Positions 9,136-18,594 are shown, numbered from the stretch's first letter. The stretch is DNA of 64,000 nt from Marinospirillum minutulum DSM 6287 (GCF_000422325.1 NZ_KE383818.1:557945-621944), one strand, 5' to 3'. Made by a program: numbers and translations. The notes: a model not told the origin generated them from the letters alone.

Positions 9136-9978
9136 ATGACTCAACTGTTTGCCTGGCTATTGGCTGGGCTAGCACTATTGCTGCCTTTAACGGGTTTTGC
9201 TGAACAAAGGGTTATAAGTTTAGGTGGCGATGTCACAGAAATTGTTTACGCCCTGGGTGCAGGTGACCGCTTAATTGCCAGAGACACTACTAGCATTTTT
9301 CCTGAAGTTGCTAATAATTTGCCCGATGTAGGTTACCTGCGTCAGCTTTCGCTTGAAGGGATTTTATCTTTCAAACCTGATTTAGTGTTACTAAGTGATG
9401 CCGCACGCCCTGCACCTTTAGCTGAAAGGCTTGAAGCAGCAGGAATTAAAGTAGCACGTATTCCTTATGAACAAAATTTAGCCGGTGTTGAATTAAAGAT
9501 TAAAGCGGTTGCAAAAGCTTTGGAGCTAGACAAGGAAGGTAAGAAATTATTAGTCAGCCTAGCAGCACAACACCAACAATTAGCCCAGCTTAAAACCCTG
9601 CCGCATTTGAGCGGTATTTTTATTTTAAGCCATGCAGGTATGGGTGCACCCATGGTGGCCGGTGATGGTTCAAGTGCCGATTCATTAATGCAACTGGCGG
9701 GTTTGAATAATGCCATTCAAGGCATTAAAGGCTATAAGCCCATGAGTGCTGAAGGCATTATTGCGGCTCAGCCCAACACGTTAATTTTAACCGAAGCTGG
9801 TTTAACTGCTTTGGGCGGCGAAGAAAAAGTGTGGCAATTGCCTGGTTTACAGCAGACCCCCGCAGCAGCACACAAGCAGCTAGTGGTTGTTAATGACTTA
9901 GCCTTTCTTGGCTTTGGCCCACGTACTGCTCAGTCAGTATTAGACTTACGTACTGCAATGGAACAATTGGCACAATGA
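9136..9978 (+). CDS. hmuT: Haem ABC transporter periplasmic binding protein HmuT
   Basis: Periplasmic haem-binding component that delivers haem to the HmuUV permease/ATPase. A Sec signal peptide covers residues 1-22 (ending GFA). The mature protein has the two-lobe type III binding-protein pattern: RVISLGGDVTEIVYALG at the N terminus, DVGYLRQLSLEGILSFKPDLVL in lobe 1, and the lobe-2 sequence GLNNAIQGIKGYKPMSAEGI, as in ChuT/HmuT. The 280-residue length is usual. It overlaps hmuU by ATGA. Confidence 0.88.
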   Translation: MTQLFAWLLAGLALLLPLTGFAEQRVISLGGDVTEIVYALGAGDRLIARDTTSIFPEVANNLPDVGYLRQLSLEGILSFKPDLVLLSDAARPAPLAERLEAAGIKVARIPYEQNLAGVELKIKAVAKALELDKEGKKLLVSLAAQHQQLAQLKTLPHLSGIFILSHAGMGAPMVAGDGSSADSLMQLAGLNNAIQGIKGYKPMSAEGIIAAQPNTLILTEAGLTALGGEEKVWQLPGLQQTPAAAHKQLVVVNDLAFLGFGPRTAQSVLDLRTAMEQLAQ

Positions 9979-10994
9979 ACCGCTTGCTAGCATTAAAGTC
10001 TGCGCAGCGCGCATTATTACTGCTGTTTATAGCGCTCTTTGTTGCCGTTTTGCTTGCATCCCAAGCAGGAACGCTAGCCTTGGGGCCTTGGCAGTTAATC
10101 ACTGGCAACATGAGCAGTTACGATTGGCAAATTTGGTCAGCTGTGCGCCTTCCCCGTTTATTACTTGCCATGTTAGTGGGCAGTGGTTTAGCCCTTGCAG
10201 GTGCAGCCATGCAGGGGTTATTTCGTAACCCTTTGGCTGACCCTGGTTTGCTTGGGATATCAAGCGGCGCAAGTTTGGCGGTTGGTTTGTGGATTGTCTT
10301 TCCGCTTGCTGCCTTTTTACCCGACCAGTGGACTTGGCAAGGGCAAATGTTAATTGCCTGTGTCGGTGGTTGGTTAACCTGTTGGTTGATTTTTCGCCTA
10401 GGACAAAATGGTCACGGTAATATGCTGTGGCTGCTATTGGCAGGTTTAGCCATTAATACGCTGGCAGGTGCATTTAATGGCTTGCTTAGCTATGTGGCCG
10501 ATGACCAGCAACTTCGCCAAATGAGTTTGTGGGGCATGGGTGGTTTGGGCTTTGTGCGTGGTAGTGAATTGGCCGTGGGTGCTTTGGTGATGCTACCCGG
10601 CTTGGTGTTATTGCTCTCAGTGCGTAAACAGTTGGATGTTTTACAACTGGGTGATTTAGCCGCCGCAGACAGTGGTTTAGATGCTAAAAAACTACGCCGA
10701 AAAGTAGTACTAGGCACCGCTTTAGCTGTTGGTGTCAGTGTGGCTTTAGCTGGCATTATTGGTTTTTTAGGGCTGATGATTCCGCACATGCTACGAATGA
10801 TTTTAGGGCCGGGACACCGGCTTTTATTGCCTGCATCGGCTTTGGGTGGCGCTATTTTACTCTTGTTGGCTGACTCTTTAGCCAGAACACTGGCTGCACC
10901 GGCTGAAATCCCCGTGGGTTTATTAACCAGCTTATTAGGTGGGCCTTATTTCTTATGGATGCTGGCACGCGGGCGTAACAGGGGTGATGTATGA
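9975..10994 (+). CDS. hmuU: Haem ABC transporter permease HmuU
   Basis: Inner-membrane permease of the FecCD/BtuC family, expected to form a homodimer with about ten helices per subunit. The sequence holds the family landmarks RLPRLLLAMLVGSGLALAGAAMQGLFRNPLADPGLLGISSGA (summarised: RLPR, QGLFRNPLADP and GxSSGA) near residues 55-105. The coupling segment GFLGLMIPHMLRMI follows near residue 262. Length 339 is typical. The gene overlaps both hmuT and hmuV by four bases. Confidence 0.9.
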   Translation: MNRLLALKSAQRALLLLFIALFVAVLLASQAGTLALGPWQLITGNMSSYDWQIWSAVRLPRLLLAMLVGSGLALAGAAMQGLFRNPLADPGLLGISSGASLAVGLWIVFPLAAFLPDQWTWQGQMLIACVGGWLTCWLIFRLGQNGHGNMLWLLLAGLAINTLAGAFNGLLSYVADDQQLRQMSLWGMGGLGFVRGSELAVGALVMLPGLVLLLSVRKQLDVLQLGDLAAADSGLDAKKLRRKVVLGTALAVGVSVALAGIIGFLGLMIPHMLRMILGPGHRLLLPASALGGAILLLLADSLARTLAAPAEIPVGLLTSLLGGPYFLWMLARGRNRGDV

Positions 10995-11785
10995 GGCAGC
11001 AAGCTTTTATCCAGCCAGTGCTTACGGCTAGGGAAATCAGTTTAGGAAAACCTAATGGCTGGCGCTTACAACCCCTAGATTTAGACCTTTATGGTGGCCA
11101 GATTCTTGCAGTGTGTGGCCCCAATGGTGCAGGAAAATCTTCATTACTGAGCCTACTGACCGGTGAAATCAAACCAACAAGTGGGCAAGTTATGATGGGT
11201 GACCGCCTTTTAAGTGCTTGGTCACCCGCAGAATTGGCTAGAAACCGTTCACGAATGGAGCAATCCAACCCGTTAAGCTTTGATTTTTTAACCCAAGAAG
11301 TGGTGGCTTTAGGGCGTTATGCTTGGGGTGATGACCAAGCCGATTCACCTTTAGTCATTCAGGCAATGCAGGCTGCCGGTGCTTATGAATTATTCGGGCG
11401 CAAAATTACCCGTTTGTCGGGTGGTGAGCGCCAACGCGTGCAACTGGCTAGGGTGTTAGCACAAATTTGGGCAGTACCTAGGGCTTTATTGCTGCTGGAT
11501 GAACCCATGTCAGCGCAAGATTTAGGGCAACAGCAACAGGTTTTTAGGCAGTTGAAAACTTTAGTAAAACAACATAACTGGAGCTTGGTGTGTGTGCTGC
11601 ATGATTTAAACCTTGCCAGTGTGTTTGCAGATCAGATATTGCTGTTAGATAAAGGCAAGTTACAAGCTTTGGGCAAGCCCGCTGAAGTTTTAGACTTGCA
11701 GCGCATTTCAAGCGTTTATAAAGCAGAACTTAGTGCTTATTTTCATCCAGAAAAAAACAGGCACTTGGTTATGTTGGATGATTAA
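10991..11785 (+). CDS. hmuV: Haem ABC transporter ATP-binding protein HmuV
   Basis: Cytoplasmic ATPase that powers HmuU. Visible motifs are Walker A GPNGAGKSS (about residue 39), the ABC signature LSGGERQRV (about residue 142), Walker B LLLLDEPMSA, and the switch His in VLHDLNLA. The 264-residue length and position, last in hemS-hmuT-hmuU-hmuV, agree with HmuV. The downstream receptor gene begins 53 bases later, so readthrough into it is possible. Confidence 0.9.
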   Translation: MRQQAFIQPVLTAREISLGKPNGWRLQPLDLDLYGGQILAVCGPNGAGKSSLLSLLTGEIKPTSGQVMMGDRLLSAWSPAELARNRSRMEQSNPLSFDFLTQEVVALGRYAWGDDQADSPLVIQAMQAAGAYELFGRKITRLSGGERQRVQLARVLAQIWAVPRALLLLDEPMSAQDLGQQQQVFRQLKTLVKQHNWSLVCVLHDLNLASVFADQILLLDKGKLQALGKPAEVLDLQRISSVYKAELSAYFHPEKNRHLVMLDD

Positions 11786-11838
11786 AGCCTTACCTAAAGG
11801 CTAGTGCTTATTTATAACTTAATTTTAGGGGTGCTCCT

Positions 11839-13905
11839 ATGCCGTTTCCTTTTAAAAAAATTACCCTCGGTTGCATTGCAGCTTTAAGTCTTCCTTTGCA
11901 CGCTGAAACAGTTCAACTTGATGATCAAGTTATTACCGCTCGTGGTTATGCAAGTGATAGTTTTGATACACCTCAAGCAATTAGTGTAATTAAACCCAAA
12001 ACTACAGACCAAGGAACTGCAGGTGACTTATTAGTAGGTCAGCCTGGTTTAGCCGTACAAAGTGATGGTGCTTGGGGTAAAAACCCTGTTTTACGTGGTA
12101 TGAAAAAAGAAAGTGTGGTTGTAATGGTGGATGGTATTCGTGTTAATTCAGCCCAGCCACAAGGTGCTTTAGCATCTTTTTTAAATTTGGGCTTATTGGA
12201 TCGAGCTGAGGTTATTAAAGGGCCTAATTCTGTGATGTATGGCAGTGGTGCCATGGGTGGTGTGGTTAACCTATTAACACCTTCACCTAAATTTACTAAA
12301 GAAAGCAAGTTAGGTGGCCGTTTTGGAGTTTCTGCAAGCAGTGTTGATAAAGGTTACAGCGGCGCAGTTTTATTGGAAGGTAGTAATGCAAAGCAGGGCT
12401 TTGTTGTTGGTTTAGCAGGTAGTGATATTGGTGATTACAAAAGCCCTAATGGCCGTGAAGAAAATACAGGCTACCAAGCGGCCAGTGCATTGGTAAAATA
12501 TCACCATAAAATTGCAGATGATGTTGTGGTTCGTGCTAATTTACAGCGTCATAACGATGATGATGTATGGTATCCAGGTTCAGCACGTACGGGTGGTCAA
12601 CCCGGAGGTGCAGGTGTACCGCCGCTACTTGGTAAAGTTACCATTCATTCCCCCAAGCAACACCGTGAATTGTATAGCTTAGGTTTAGATGCGCCATTAG
12701 CTGGGGGTACTTTAACAACAGATGTATATCATCAAGAAGTCTTTCGTCAAATAAGGGCTAATTCCCAAAACCTTAATCGTGATTATGTACGCAATGATGT
12801 CAGTTTTAAAACGAATGGTTTACGAAGTCAGTGGAATTCAACTTTAGGTGAGAGTAACTGGTTTAGTGTAGGTGTTGAAGGTTGGAAAATGACTGGTAAT
12901 CCAGAAAGGTATATGGATAACAACCCACCTAATTTTAATAGTAATACACGTAATGACCCTTTCCGTGATGGTGAAATCACCTCTGTCGGTATTTTCTTAC
13001 AAGATGAATTTGCTGTTGGTGATGCACTGATAACTGCTGGGTTACGCTATGACCAAGTTAAAGGTGATGCTTCAGTAAAAGGTGTTGGCCCGCAAGCACA
13101 AACAAAAGGCTTGGATAGTACCGATAACAACTTTTCTTGGTCTTTAGGCGCCGTACAGCCATTAACTAACACCGTTAATATTTATGCCAGTGTTGGGCAA
13201 GCTTACCGTGCAGCAGATTTACGTGAGCGTTTTGAAGACTCAGCCCGTGGTGATGGTTATTACCATGTCGGCAATCCACAACTCGACCCTGAGCGCTCTT
13301 CAAGCCTTGAGCTAGGTTTAAAAGCTCGTGATGGTTTACAAGCTTACCAAGTTGCAGCCTTTTACACGCAAATTGATGATTACATTGCTGGGCGAGTGAC
13401 AGGACAAAATCATCCTAATGGTTTGCCTATCAAAAAGACTGAAAACCTAGATAAAGTAGAAATTTATGGCTTTGAAGGCAAGCTTGAATTACCCGTCAGT
13501 CTTATATTGGTTGATGCTGGCTTTACTTGGCTACATGGCACCAATAAAGAAGACAATGAGCCTTTATATGAAATGCCAGCTAATGAGTTGCGTTTAGGTG
13601 TTGGTCAACCCTCTGAGCAAGGTTTTAATTGGCACACGGGTATTAGGGCTGTAGCCAAGCAAGATAGAGTTGCTAGCAATTTCACCAATGGAAGTGAAGA
13701 TGAAACGTCAGGCTTTGTTACGCTTGATGCGCGTTTAGGTTATAGCTTTGGTAAGGCAGCAGGTTTGCAATCAAGTCAGGTTAATTTAAAGCTAAATAAC
13801 CTGTTAGATAAAAAATACCACGAACACCTAACAGATGGCATAAGTGGTCAAGAGCTAAAAGCGCCAGGTCGCGGAGTGGTTCTGGCATTTAGTGGGAGTT
13901 TCTAA
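11839..13905 (+). CDS. TonB-dependent receptor, ligand uncertain
   Basis: Outer-membrane TonB-gated receptor of 688 residues. A signal peptide covers residues 1-22, followed by a TonB-box-like DDQVITA. The plug has VLRGMKKESVVVMVDGIR and IKGPNSVMYGSGAMGGVVNLL, and the barrel ends in Phe. A YRAADLRERF segment followed by NPQLDPE resembles haem-receptor FRAP/NPNL boxes, so a haem-related ligand is possible. However, its stop codon overlaps the start of a NitT/TauT-type binding protein by one base, tying it to that importer instead. No Fur box was seen directly upstream. A copper or other metal chelate cannot be excluded. Confidence 0.8.
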   Translation: MPFPFKKITLGCIAALSLPLHAETVQLDDQVITARGYASDSFDTPQAISVIKPKTTDQGTAGDLLVGQPGLAVQSDGAWGKNPVLRGMKKESVVVMVDGIRVNSAQPQGALASFLNLGLLDRAEVIKGPNSVMYGSGAMGGVVNLLTPSPKFTKESKLGGRFGVSASSVDKGYSGAVLLEGSNAKQGFVVGLAGSDIGDYKSPNGREENTGYQAASALVKYHHKIADDVVVRANLQRHNDDDVWYPGSARTGGQPGGAGVPPLLGKVTIHSPKQHRELYSLGLDAPLAGGTLTTDVYHQEVFRQIRANSQNLNRDYVRNDVSFKTNGLRSQWNSTLGESNWFSVGVEGWKMTGNPERYMDNNPPNFNSNTRNDPFRDGEITSVGIFLQDEFAVGDALITAGLRYDQVKGDASVKGVGPQAQTKGLDSTDNNFSWSLGAVQPLTNTVNIYASVGQAYRAADLRERFEDSARGDGYYHVGNPQLDPERSSSLELGLKARDGLQAYQVAAFYTQIDDYIAGRVTGQNHPNGLPIKKTENLDKVEIYGFEGKLELPVSLILVDAGFTWLHGTNKEDNEPLYEMPANELRLGVGQPSEQGFNWHTGIRAVAKQDRVASNFTNGSEDETSGFVTLDARLGYSFGKAAGLQSSQVNLKLNNLLDKKYHEHLTDGISGQELKAPGRGVVLAFSGSF

Positions 13906-14915
13906 TGCGTATTAAACAATTTCTTGTTCTACTGATCAGCCTATTAATGGTTAATTTAAGTAGCAGTGTCTTTGCTCAAGAAAAATTGCCACACTTAGTG
14001 ATTGCTGGTCCTTTTTCTGCCGTTGCCAATCCTTTAGTACATATGGTTGAGTCAGGTGCACTCGATGACCTAGCCGATAAAGTTGAATTTATTAGCTGGC
14101 GTGATCCTGATCATTTAAGAATGTTGGCTTTAAACGGTGAAACTGACGTGTTGGCAATGCCCGTTAACGTTGCTGCCAACCTTTATAATCGTGGTGCCCC
14201 AGTTCGCTTGTTGAATGTCTCCACCTGGGGCTTGTTGTGGATGGTGTCTCGCGAAAAAGGCTTAACGAGTATTGATGATTTTCGTGGTAAAGAAATTGCT
14301 ATGCCCTTTCGTGGTGATATGCCAGATATTATCTTTGGTATTTTGGCAGAGCGGGCTGGTATTAATGTAAAAAAAGACCTTAAACTCCGTTATGTTGCTT
14401 CACCGTTAGATGCGATGCAGCTGTTGCTAATGAGGCGTGTTGATCATGCGCTGCTAGCAGAACCTGCTGTATCTATGGCATTACGCAAAAGTAACTCTTT
14501 CCCTATTGGAATTATTGCACCCGAATTATACCGAAGCTTAGATTTACAAAAAGCTTGGGGTATTAGCTTTAATAGAGAGGGGCGAATAGCTCAGGCGGGT
14601 ATTACTTTAGTCGGCAAGCAACGTAATAATCCCGAATTGGCCGCACGCATAGCAGAAGAGTATGAAAAATCCTTGGCTTGGTGTATTGAAAAGCCAACTG
14701 AATGTGGCGAAATGATTGCTAAACGTGTTCCCATGTTGAATGCAGAAGCGGTAGCTGATGCTATGGCGGTAAGCCAAATGGATGCCGTTCCTGCAATGGA
14801 TGCACGTGAAGAAGTTGAGTTTTTGCTGCAAGAATTATTTGATAAAAACCCATCTATGATAGGTGGGAAAATGCCTGACGAAGGTTTTTATTGGCAAAAT
14901 CTTGAACAAAACTAA
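13905..14915 (+). CDS. ABC importer periplasmic binding protein, NitT/TauT-type
   Basis: Periplasmic binding protein of the large family that includes nitrate, sulfonate and thiamine-precursor binders. A signal peptide covers residues 1-24 (ending VFA). The mature protein shows the typical layout: residues around 70-85 scoring the ligand pocket (NGETDVLAMPVNVAANLYNRG), then FRGKEIAMPFRGDMPD and VDHALLAEPAVSMAL. The ligand cannot be told. It starts on the last base of the TonB receptor stop codon (TAATG), so receptor and binding protein are translationally linked. That arrangement suggests a ligand scarce enough to need active outer-membrane uptake. Confidence 0.78.
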   Translation: MRIKQFLVLLISLLMVNLSSSVFAQEKLPHLVIAGPFSAVANPLVHMVESGALDDLADKVEFISWRDPDHLRMLALNGETDVLAMPVNVAANLYNRGAPVRLLNVSTWGLLWMVSREKGLTSIDDFRGKEIAMPFRGDMPDIIFGILAERAGINVKKDLKLRYVASPLDAMQLLLMRRVDHALLAEPAVSMALRKSNSFPIGIIAPELYRSLDLQKAWGISFNREGRIAQAGITLVGKQRNNPELAARIAEEYEKSLAWCIEKPTECGEMIAKRVPMLNAEAVADAMAVSQMDAVPAMDAREEVEFLLQELFDKNPSMIGGKMPDEGFYWQNLEQN

Positions 14916-14923
14916 GGTAAAGA

Positions 14924-15715
14924 ATGCCCTTAATTCGTAGTACCTTTCGTGAATTACCTAGCTACTTATGGAGTGGGTGGGGTGCTATTTGCAGCCTGCT
15001 TTTATTAATGGCTGCTTGGCAGCTAGTTAGCGAACATTATGGCTCTTTAGTTCTTGCTCAACCTTTAGAAACTTTTGCTAGCTTTAAGCAGCTCTGGAAT
15101 GATCAAACCCTGCCCGAGGCCTTAATAATTACTGGGCGCAGGGCATTATCGGGTCTGTTTTTAGCTTTAGCTTTAGGTACAGGTTTAGGTTTATTGGCCG
15201 GTGTTTCCTTAACTGCATCTATGATGTCGAGGCCTTTGGTAACCGTCCTCTTGGGAATGCCACCTATCGCTTGGCTGGTTTTAGCAATGCTGTGGTTTGG
15301 TGCCAGCGATGGCACACCCATTTTTACGGTTTTTGTTGCCACTTTTCCTATGGTGTTTATTGGTGCATTGCAAGGTGCTCGTACGGTAGATAATCAACTT
15401 TATGAAATGGTACAAGCTTTACACCTACCTAAACGCATGATTTTAACTGAATTGTATTTACCCCATGTATTTTCTTATCTTTTTCCTGCTTGGGTCGCCG
15501 CTTTAGGTATGTCTTGGAAGATTGTTGTTATGGCTGAGCTGTTAGCTAATCAAGATGGTGTAGGCGCATCTTTAGCTGTCGCACGTTCACACTTAGATAG
15601 TGCGGCAAGTATGGCGTGGATTTGTGCGATTGTTCTCTTACTGTTAGGCATAGAGTATTTATTCTTAGAGCCTATTAAGCGGCAAGTTGAACGTTGGCGA
15701 GTAACTGAAGCATGA
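14924..15715 (+). CDS. ABC importer permease, NitT/TauT-type
   Basis: Inner-membrane permease of the binding-protein-dependent type I importer family. The 263-residue protein has about six hydrophobic segments. The EAA coupling loop lies near residues 160-190 (EMVQALHLPKRMILTELYLP). It follows the binding-protein gene by eight bases and overlaps the ATPase gene by ATGA, forming one transport unit. The substrate is unknown. Confidence 0.82.
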   Translation: MPLIRSTFRELPSYLWSGWGAICSLLLLMAAWQLVSEHYGSLVLAQPLETFASFKQLWNDQTLPEALIITGRRALSGLFLALALGTGLGLLAGVSLTASMMSRPLVTVLLGMPPIAWLVLAMLWFGASDGTPIFTVFVATFPMVFIGALQGARTVDNQLYEMVQALHLPKRMILTELYLPHVFSYLFPAWVAALGMSWKIVVMAELLANQDGVGASLAVARSHLDSAASMAWICAIVLLLLGIEYLFLEPIKRQVERWRVTEA

Positions 15716-16515
15716 TCCAAAAAAAGAATGGGTATTTAAAAGTTGATAAAGTCGATCATGACTTTGTTCGTACTCAAGTTTTGCAGAAGATTACCTTTTC
15801 AATTAAAGCAGGTGAGGTTTGCGCTTTAGTTGGGCCTTCTGGTTGTGGTAAAACCACCCTCTTGCACTTGTGTAATGGCTTATTAGATTTGCAAGATGGG
15901 GTTATTCAAAACACTTTTCAAAATACTGCCAGTATGTTTCAACAACCGCGTTTGCTACCGTGGAAAACCTGCCTAGACAATATGACCTTAGGTTTAAAAG
16001 CACGAGGATTTAAAAAGCAAGAACGCAACAATAAAGCACTCAAGCTGGCTTCATTAGTTGGGTTACAGCTCAGTGATTTAGAAAAATTTCCACATCAGTT
16101 ATCGGGTGGAATGCAAAGCCGTGTTGCCCTAGCCAGAGTACTTCTTTTAGAGCCAGATTTACTCTTACTAGATGAGCCTTTTTCAGCTTTAGACATAGGC
16201 TTGAAAACAGAGTTATACCTATTGTTGCTTGAACAACAAACACAACGAAATTTAGCTGTTTTAATGATTACCCATGACCTAATGGAAGCGGTGCGCTTGT
16301 GCGATACAATTTTATTAATGAATAGTCAGCCAGGGCGCATTGCTGCACGCTTTAATCTGACTAGATCGACCAGCTTGCGGGATGATGCTTGGGTGTATCA
16401 AACCACGGCAGAGCTTTTACAGCAGACGGTAGTTCGCAAAAGCTTCGAGCTACCTGTTGTGACTAACTCTAGCCCTGTTGATTTGAGAAGTTGTGAATGG
16501 AGTTGTGAGTGTTAA
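15712..16515 (+). CDS. ABC importer ATP-binding protein, NitT/TauT-type, with Cys-containing tail
   Basis: ATPase of the importer encoded just upstream. Walker A GPSGCGKTT (about residue 41), Q-loop region SMFQQPRLLPWKT, ABC signature LSGGMQSRV and Walker B LLLLDEPFSALD are all present. The C terminus ends in an unusual run RSCEWSCEC, three cysteines within eight residues, immediately before the stop. The end overlaps the start of nnrS by seven bases. Whether the tail binds metal is inference only. Confidence 0.83.
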   Translation: MIQKKNGYLKVDKVDHDFVRTQVLQKITFSIKAGEVCALVGPSGCGKTTLLHLCNGLLDLQDGVIQNTFQNTASMFQQPRLLPWKTCLDNMTLGLKARGFKKQERNNKALKLASLVGLQLSDLEKFPHQLSGGMQSRVALARVLLLEPDLLLLDEPFSALDIGLKTELYLLLLEQQTQRNLAVLMITHDLMEAVRLCDTILLMNSQPGRIAARFNLTRSTSLRDDAWVYQTTAELLQQTVVRKSFELPVVTNSSPVDLRSCEWSCEC

Positions 16516-17717
16516 ATCATCCTGTTTGTTTATGTGCTTTTAGACCCTTCTTTTTACTCAGCTTAGCAAGTGGCTTAATCAGTCTATTTTTATGGCTGGG
16601 TTTTCTACAAGGCTGGTGGGTAATGCCTGCTAGCACAAGTGGAATTATTGTTTGGCATGCGCATGAATTGCTGTTTGGTTTTATTATGGCTGCCTTAGCA
16701 GGTTTTATTTTAACTGCTATGCCAGAATTTACCCGCACGCCAGATGTTGGTCGTCAGATTTTTATCGGTTTAGGCCTTCTTTGGCTACTGGGTCGAATAA
16801 CCTTTTGGCTCAGTGGTTGGATAGGTATTCTTCCTGCCGCTATCACTAATATCGGTTTTTCATTCAGTTTATGGTTGTTTTTACAACCAAGATTATTAAT
16901 TGACCCCTTACGCCGTCAGTGGCTTTTTTCAATGGGTTTAGCTGGAATGGCTGGTATTAGCTTAGGTTTTTATACCGATATCTTAAGAGATATTTATCCT
17001 ATGCGTTGGATCCATGCTGGCATAGGAATGATGGTGGCTTTAATTGTGATAACCGCCAGTAAAATAGCTATGAGAATAGTAAACGAAGCGATTGATGCTT
17101 TACCAAAGCTAGCTAATGAAGATGCACCGGATGAATACCGTAGTACTCCACCGCGACGTAACCTAGCAGTGTTTTGTATTTTACTTTTTACCTTCACCCA
17201 TTTTATTTGGCCAGAAGCTAGAGTAAATGGTTGGTTGGCTTTGGCAGCGGCAGCCAGTGTTTTTAATATTTTAAATGATTGGCATGTAGGAAGAGCATTA
17301 TTAAGCAGGTGGCCTTTGCAATTTTATGCAACCTATTGGTTAATCGCTTTAGGTTATCTTGTGTTGGGCTTAGGGTATTTAGGTTTAGTTGTACCCGCAT
17401 CGAGTGGTTGGCATTTATTGGCTATAGGCGGTATGAGCCTTTCTGTTTTCTCGGTGATTTGTATTTCTGGAAGAACCCATAGTGGCCATGAATTAGATGC
17501 ACGTTCTTGGGTAAACCTTGTTGCTTTACTTATTGTTTTTTCGGCAATTAGCCGCGCTCTAGCAGGTTGGATTAACCTGTCCATCAATACCCTTTATTTT
17601 TTGAGTGCTAGTGCTTGGTTATTGGGTTTCTTAATTACTTTATATTACATGGCTCCCGTATTTATAAAGCAGCGACCTGATGGTGGCAAAGGCTGTGAAG
17701 AACCTATTGACCTTTAG
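16509..17717 (+). CDS. nnrS: NnrS family haem/copper-type membrane protein
   Basis: NnrS proteins are 12-helix inner-membrane proteins first noted in denitrifiers, where they bind haem and copper and protect against nitrosative stress. This 402-residue protein has the family start FRPFFLLSLASG, the conserved HAHELLFGFIMAALAGFILTA region (split: WHAHELLFGF and AGFILTAMP) and repeated hydrophobic helices to the end. The start is GTG, with GGAG six bases upstream inside the ATPase gene. It ends the TonB receptor-ABC-NnrS operon. No nitrite, NO or N2O reductase gene lies in the window. Confidence 0.85.
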   Translation: MLNHPVCLCAFRPFFLLSLASGLISLFLWLGFLQGWWVMPASTSGIIVWHAHELLFGFIMAALAGFILTAMPEFTRTPDVGRQIFIGLGLLWLLGRITFWLSGWIGILPAAITNIGFSFSLWLFLQPRLLIDPLRRQWLFSMGLAGMAGISLGFYTDILRDIYPMRWIHAGIGMMVALIVITASKIAMRIVNEAIDALPKLANEDAPDEYRSTPPRRNLAVFCILLFTFTHFIWPEARVNGWLALAAAASVFNILNDWHVGRALLSRWPLQFYATYWLIALGYLVLGLGYLGLVVPASSGWHLLAIGGMSLSVFSVICISGRTHSGHELDARSWVNLVALLIVFSAISRALAGWINLSINTLYFLSASAWLLGFLITLYYMAPVFIKQRPDGGKGCEEPIDL

Positions 17718-17728
17718 GTTAAGCTAGC

Positions 17729-17746
17729 CCTAATTTTTTTATTAGG
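17729..17746. terminator. Weak hairpin between convergent nnrS and methyltransferase genes
   Basis: CCTAAT and ATTAGG pair around a run of six T. The stem is only six base pairs and AT-rich. It is the only inverted repeat I saw in the 40-base gap between these convergent genes. Confidence 0.3.
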
Positions 17747-17757
17747 TCCTACTTTCA

Positions 17758-18594
17758 CTAAACCTTCTGCCAAATTCCTTCTATTAAACGTACTTTACCA
17801 GCGGCTAAATTCGCCATTAGGTTTTTACCCATTTGTAAAAAGCGTGGACCAAAAATAAGCTGGGGCGTTAAAATACCAGTTTGCCCTCTGGCTTCTTTGT
17901 CGGTGTGTTTTTTGCGCCAGTTTAAAGCCTGTTCAGTGACTTCCTGCTGCCTAGTTTTAATAAAGCCTGCTGCTGTGAGCTGTTCTTCTAACTCGGCTGG
18001 CGTTATTAAATGGCTGGTCTTGGCGGTATCGGCCCAAGGCACAGGAAAGCTTAAAGGTTCTAGGTTATCGCCTTGTAAAACCTCATGGAGTAGCAAGCTA
18101 CCCTTAGGTTTCAGTACTCGGTTTACTTCTGCCAAGCCCTTGGTTAAATCTGGCAGGTTCATTAAAGTGTGTTGGCTCCAAACCGCGTCGAAGCTTGCAT
18201 CTTCTAAAGGTAGATTTTGAGCATCGGCACACACAAATTGAGTGCGGGCAGTTAAGCCCGTGGCTTGGGTTAGCCATTGGGCAACATCCACAAAGGGTTG
18301 GGTAATATCCACGCCTACCACTTGTAAGCCGTGCTCATCGACTAACAGGCGGCTGCTGCCACCTGTTCCGCAACCTAAATCTAGTACCTTTTGACCGGGT
18401 GAAAAACCGGCTTGTTCAGCAAGCTGACGGCTGGAGCGTCTACCGCCAACGTGCAGCTGATCTATTGCTGCGATAGCATCTAGGGTGAGTTGTTCTGGGT
18501 CTAAGCCTTCGGCAATAATCGCTTCACGTAAACGTGTGGCTAGGTGTTCATCCGCATAGTGGCTGGTTAACAAGTCTTGGTGTGTTGAATTCAT
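17758..18594 (-). CDS. Class I SAM-dependent methyltransferase coupled to ycaO
   Basis: A 278-residue methyltransferase with the Rossmann motifs in order: motif I VLDLGCGTGGSS (about residue 70), acidic motif VVGVDIT, FVCADAQNLPLEDASFDAVWS (motifs II/III region) and the RVLKPKGSLLLHE motif near residue 165. It resembles UbiE/small-molecule methyltransferases, with an added N-terminal helical region. The target is unknown. Its ATG overlaps the ycaO stop as ATGA, so the two proteins are probably made in fixed ratio and may act on the same substrate. Confidence 0.8.
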   Translation of the reverse strand: MNSTHQDLLTSHYADEHLATRLREAIIAEGLDPEQLTLDAIAAIDQLHVGGRRSSRQLAEQAGFSPGQKVLDLGCGTGGSSRLLVDEHGLQVVGVDITQPFVDVAQWLTQATGLTARTQFVCADAQNLPLEDASFDAVWSQHTLMNLPDLTKGLAEVNRVLKPKGSLLLHEVLQGDNLEPLSFPVPWADTAKTSHLITPAELEEQLTAAGFIKTRQQEVTEQALNWRKKHTDKEARGQTGILTPQLIFGPRFLQMGKNLMANLAAGKVRLIEGIWQKV

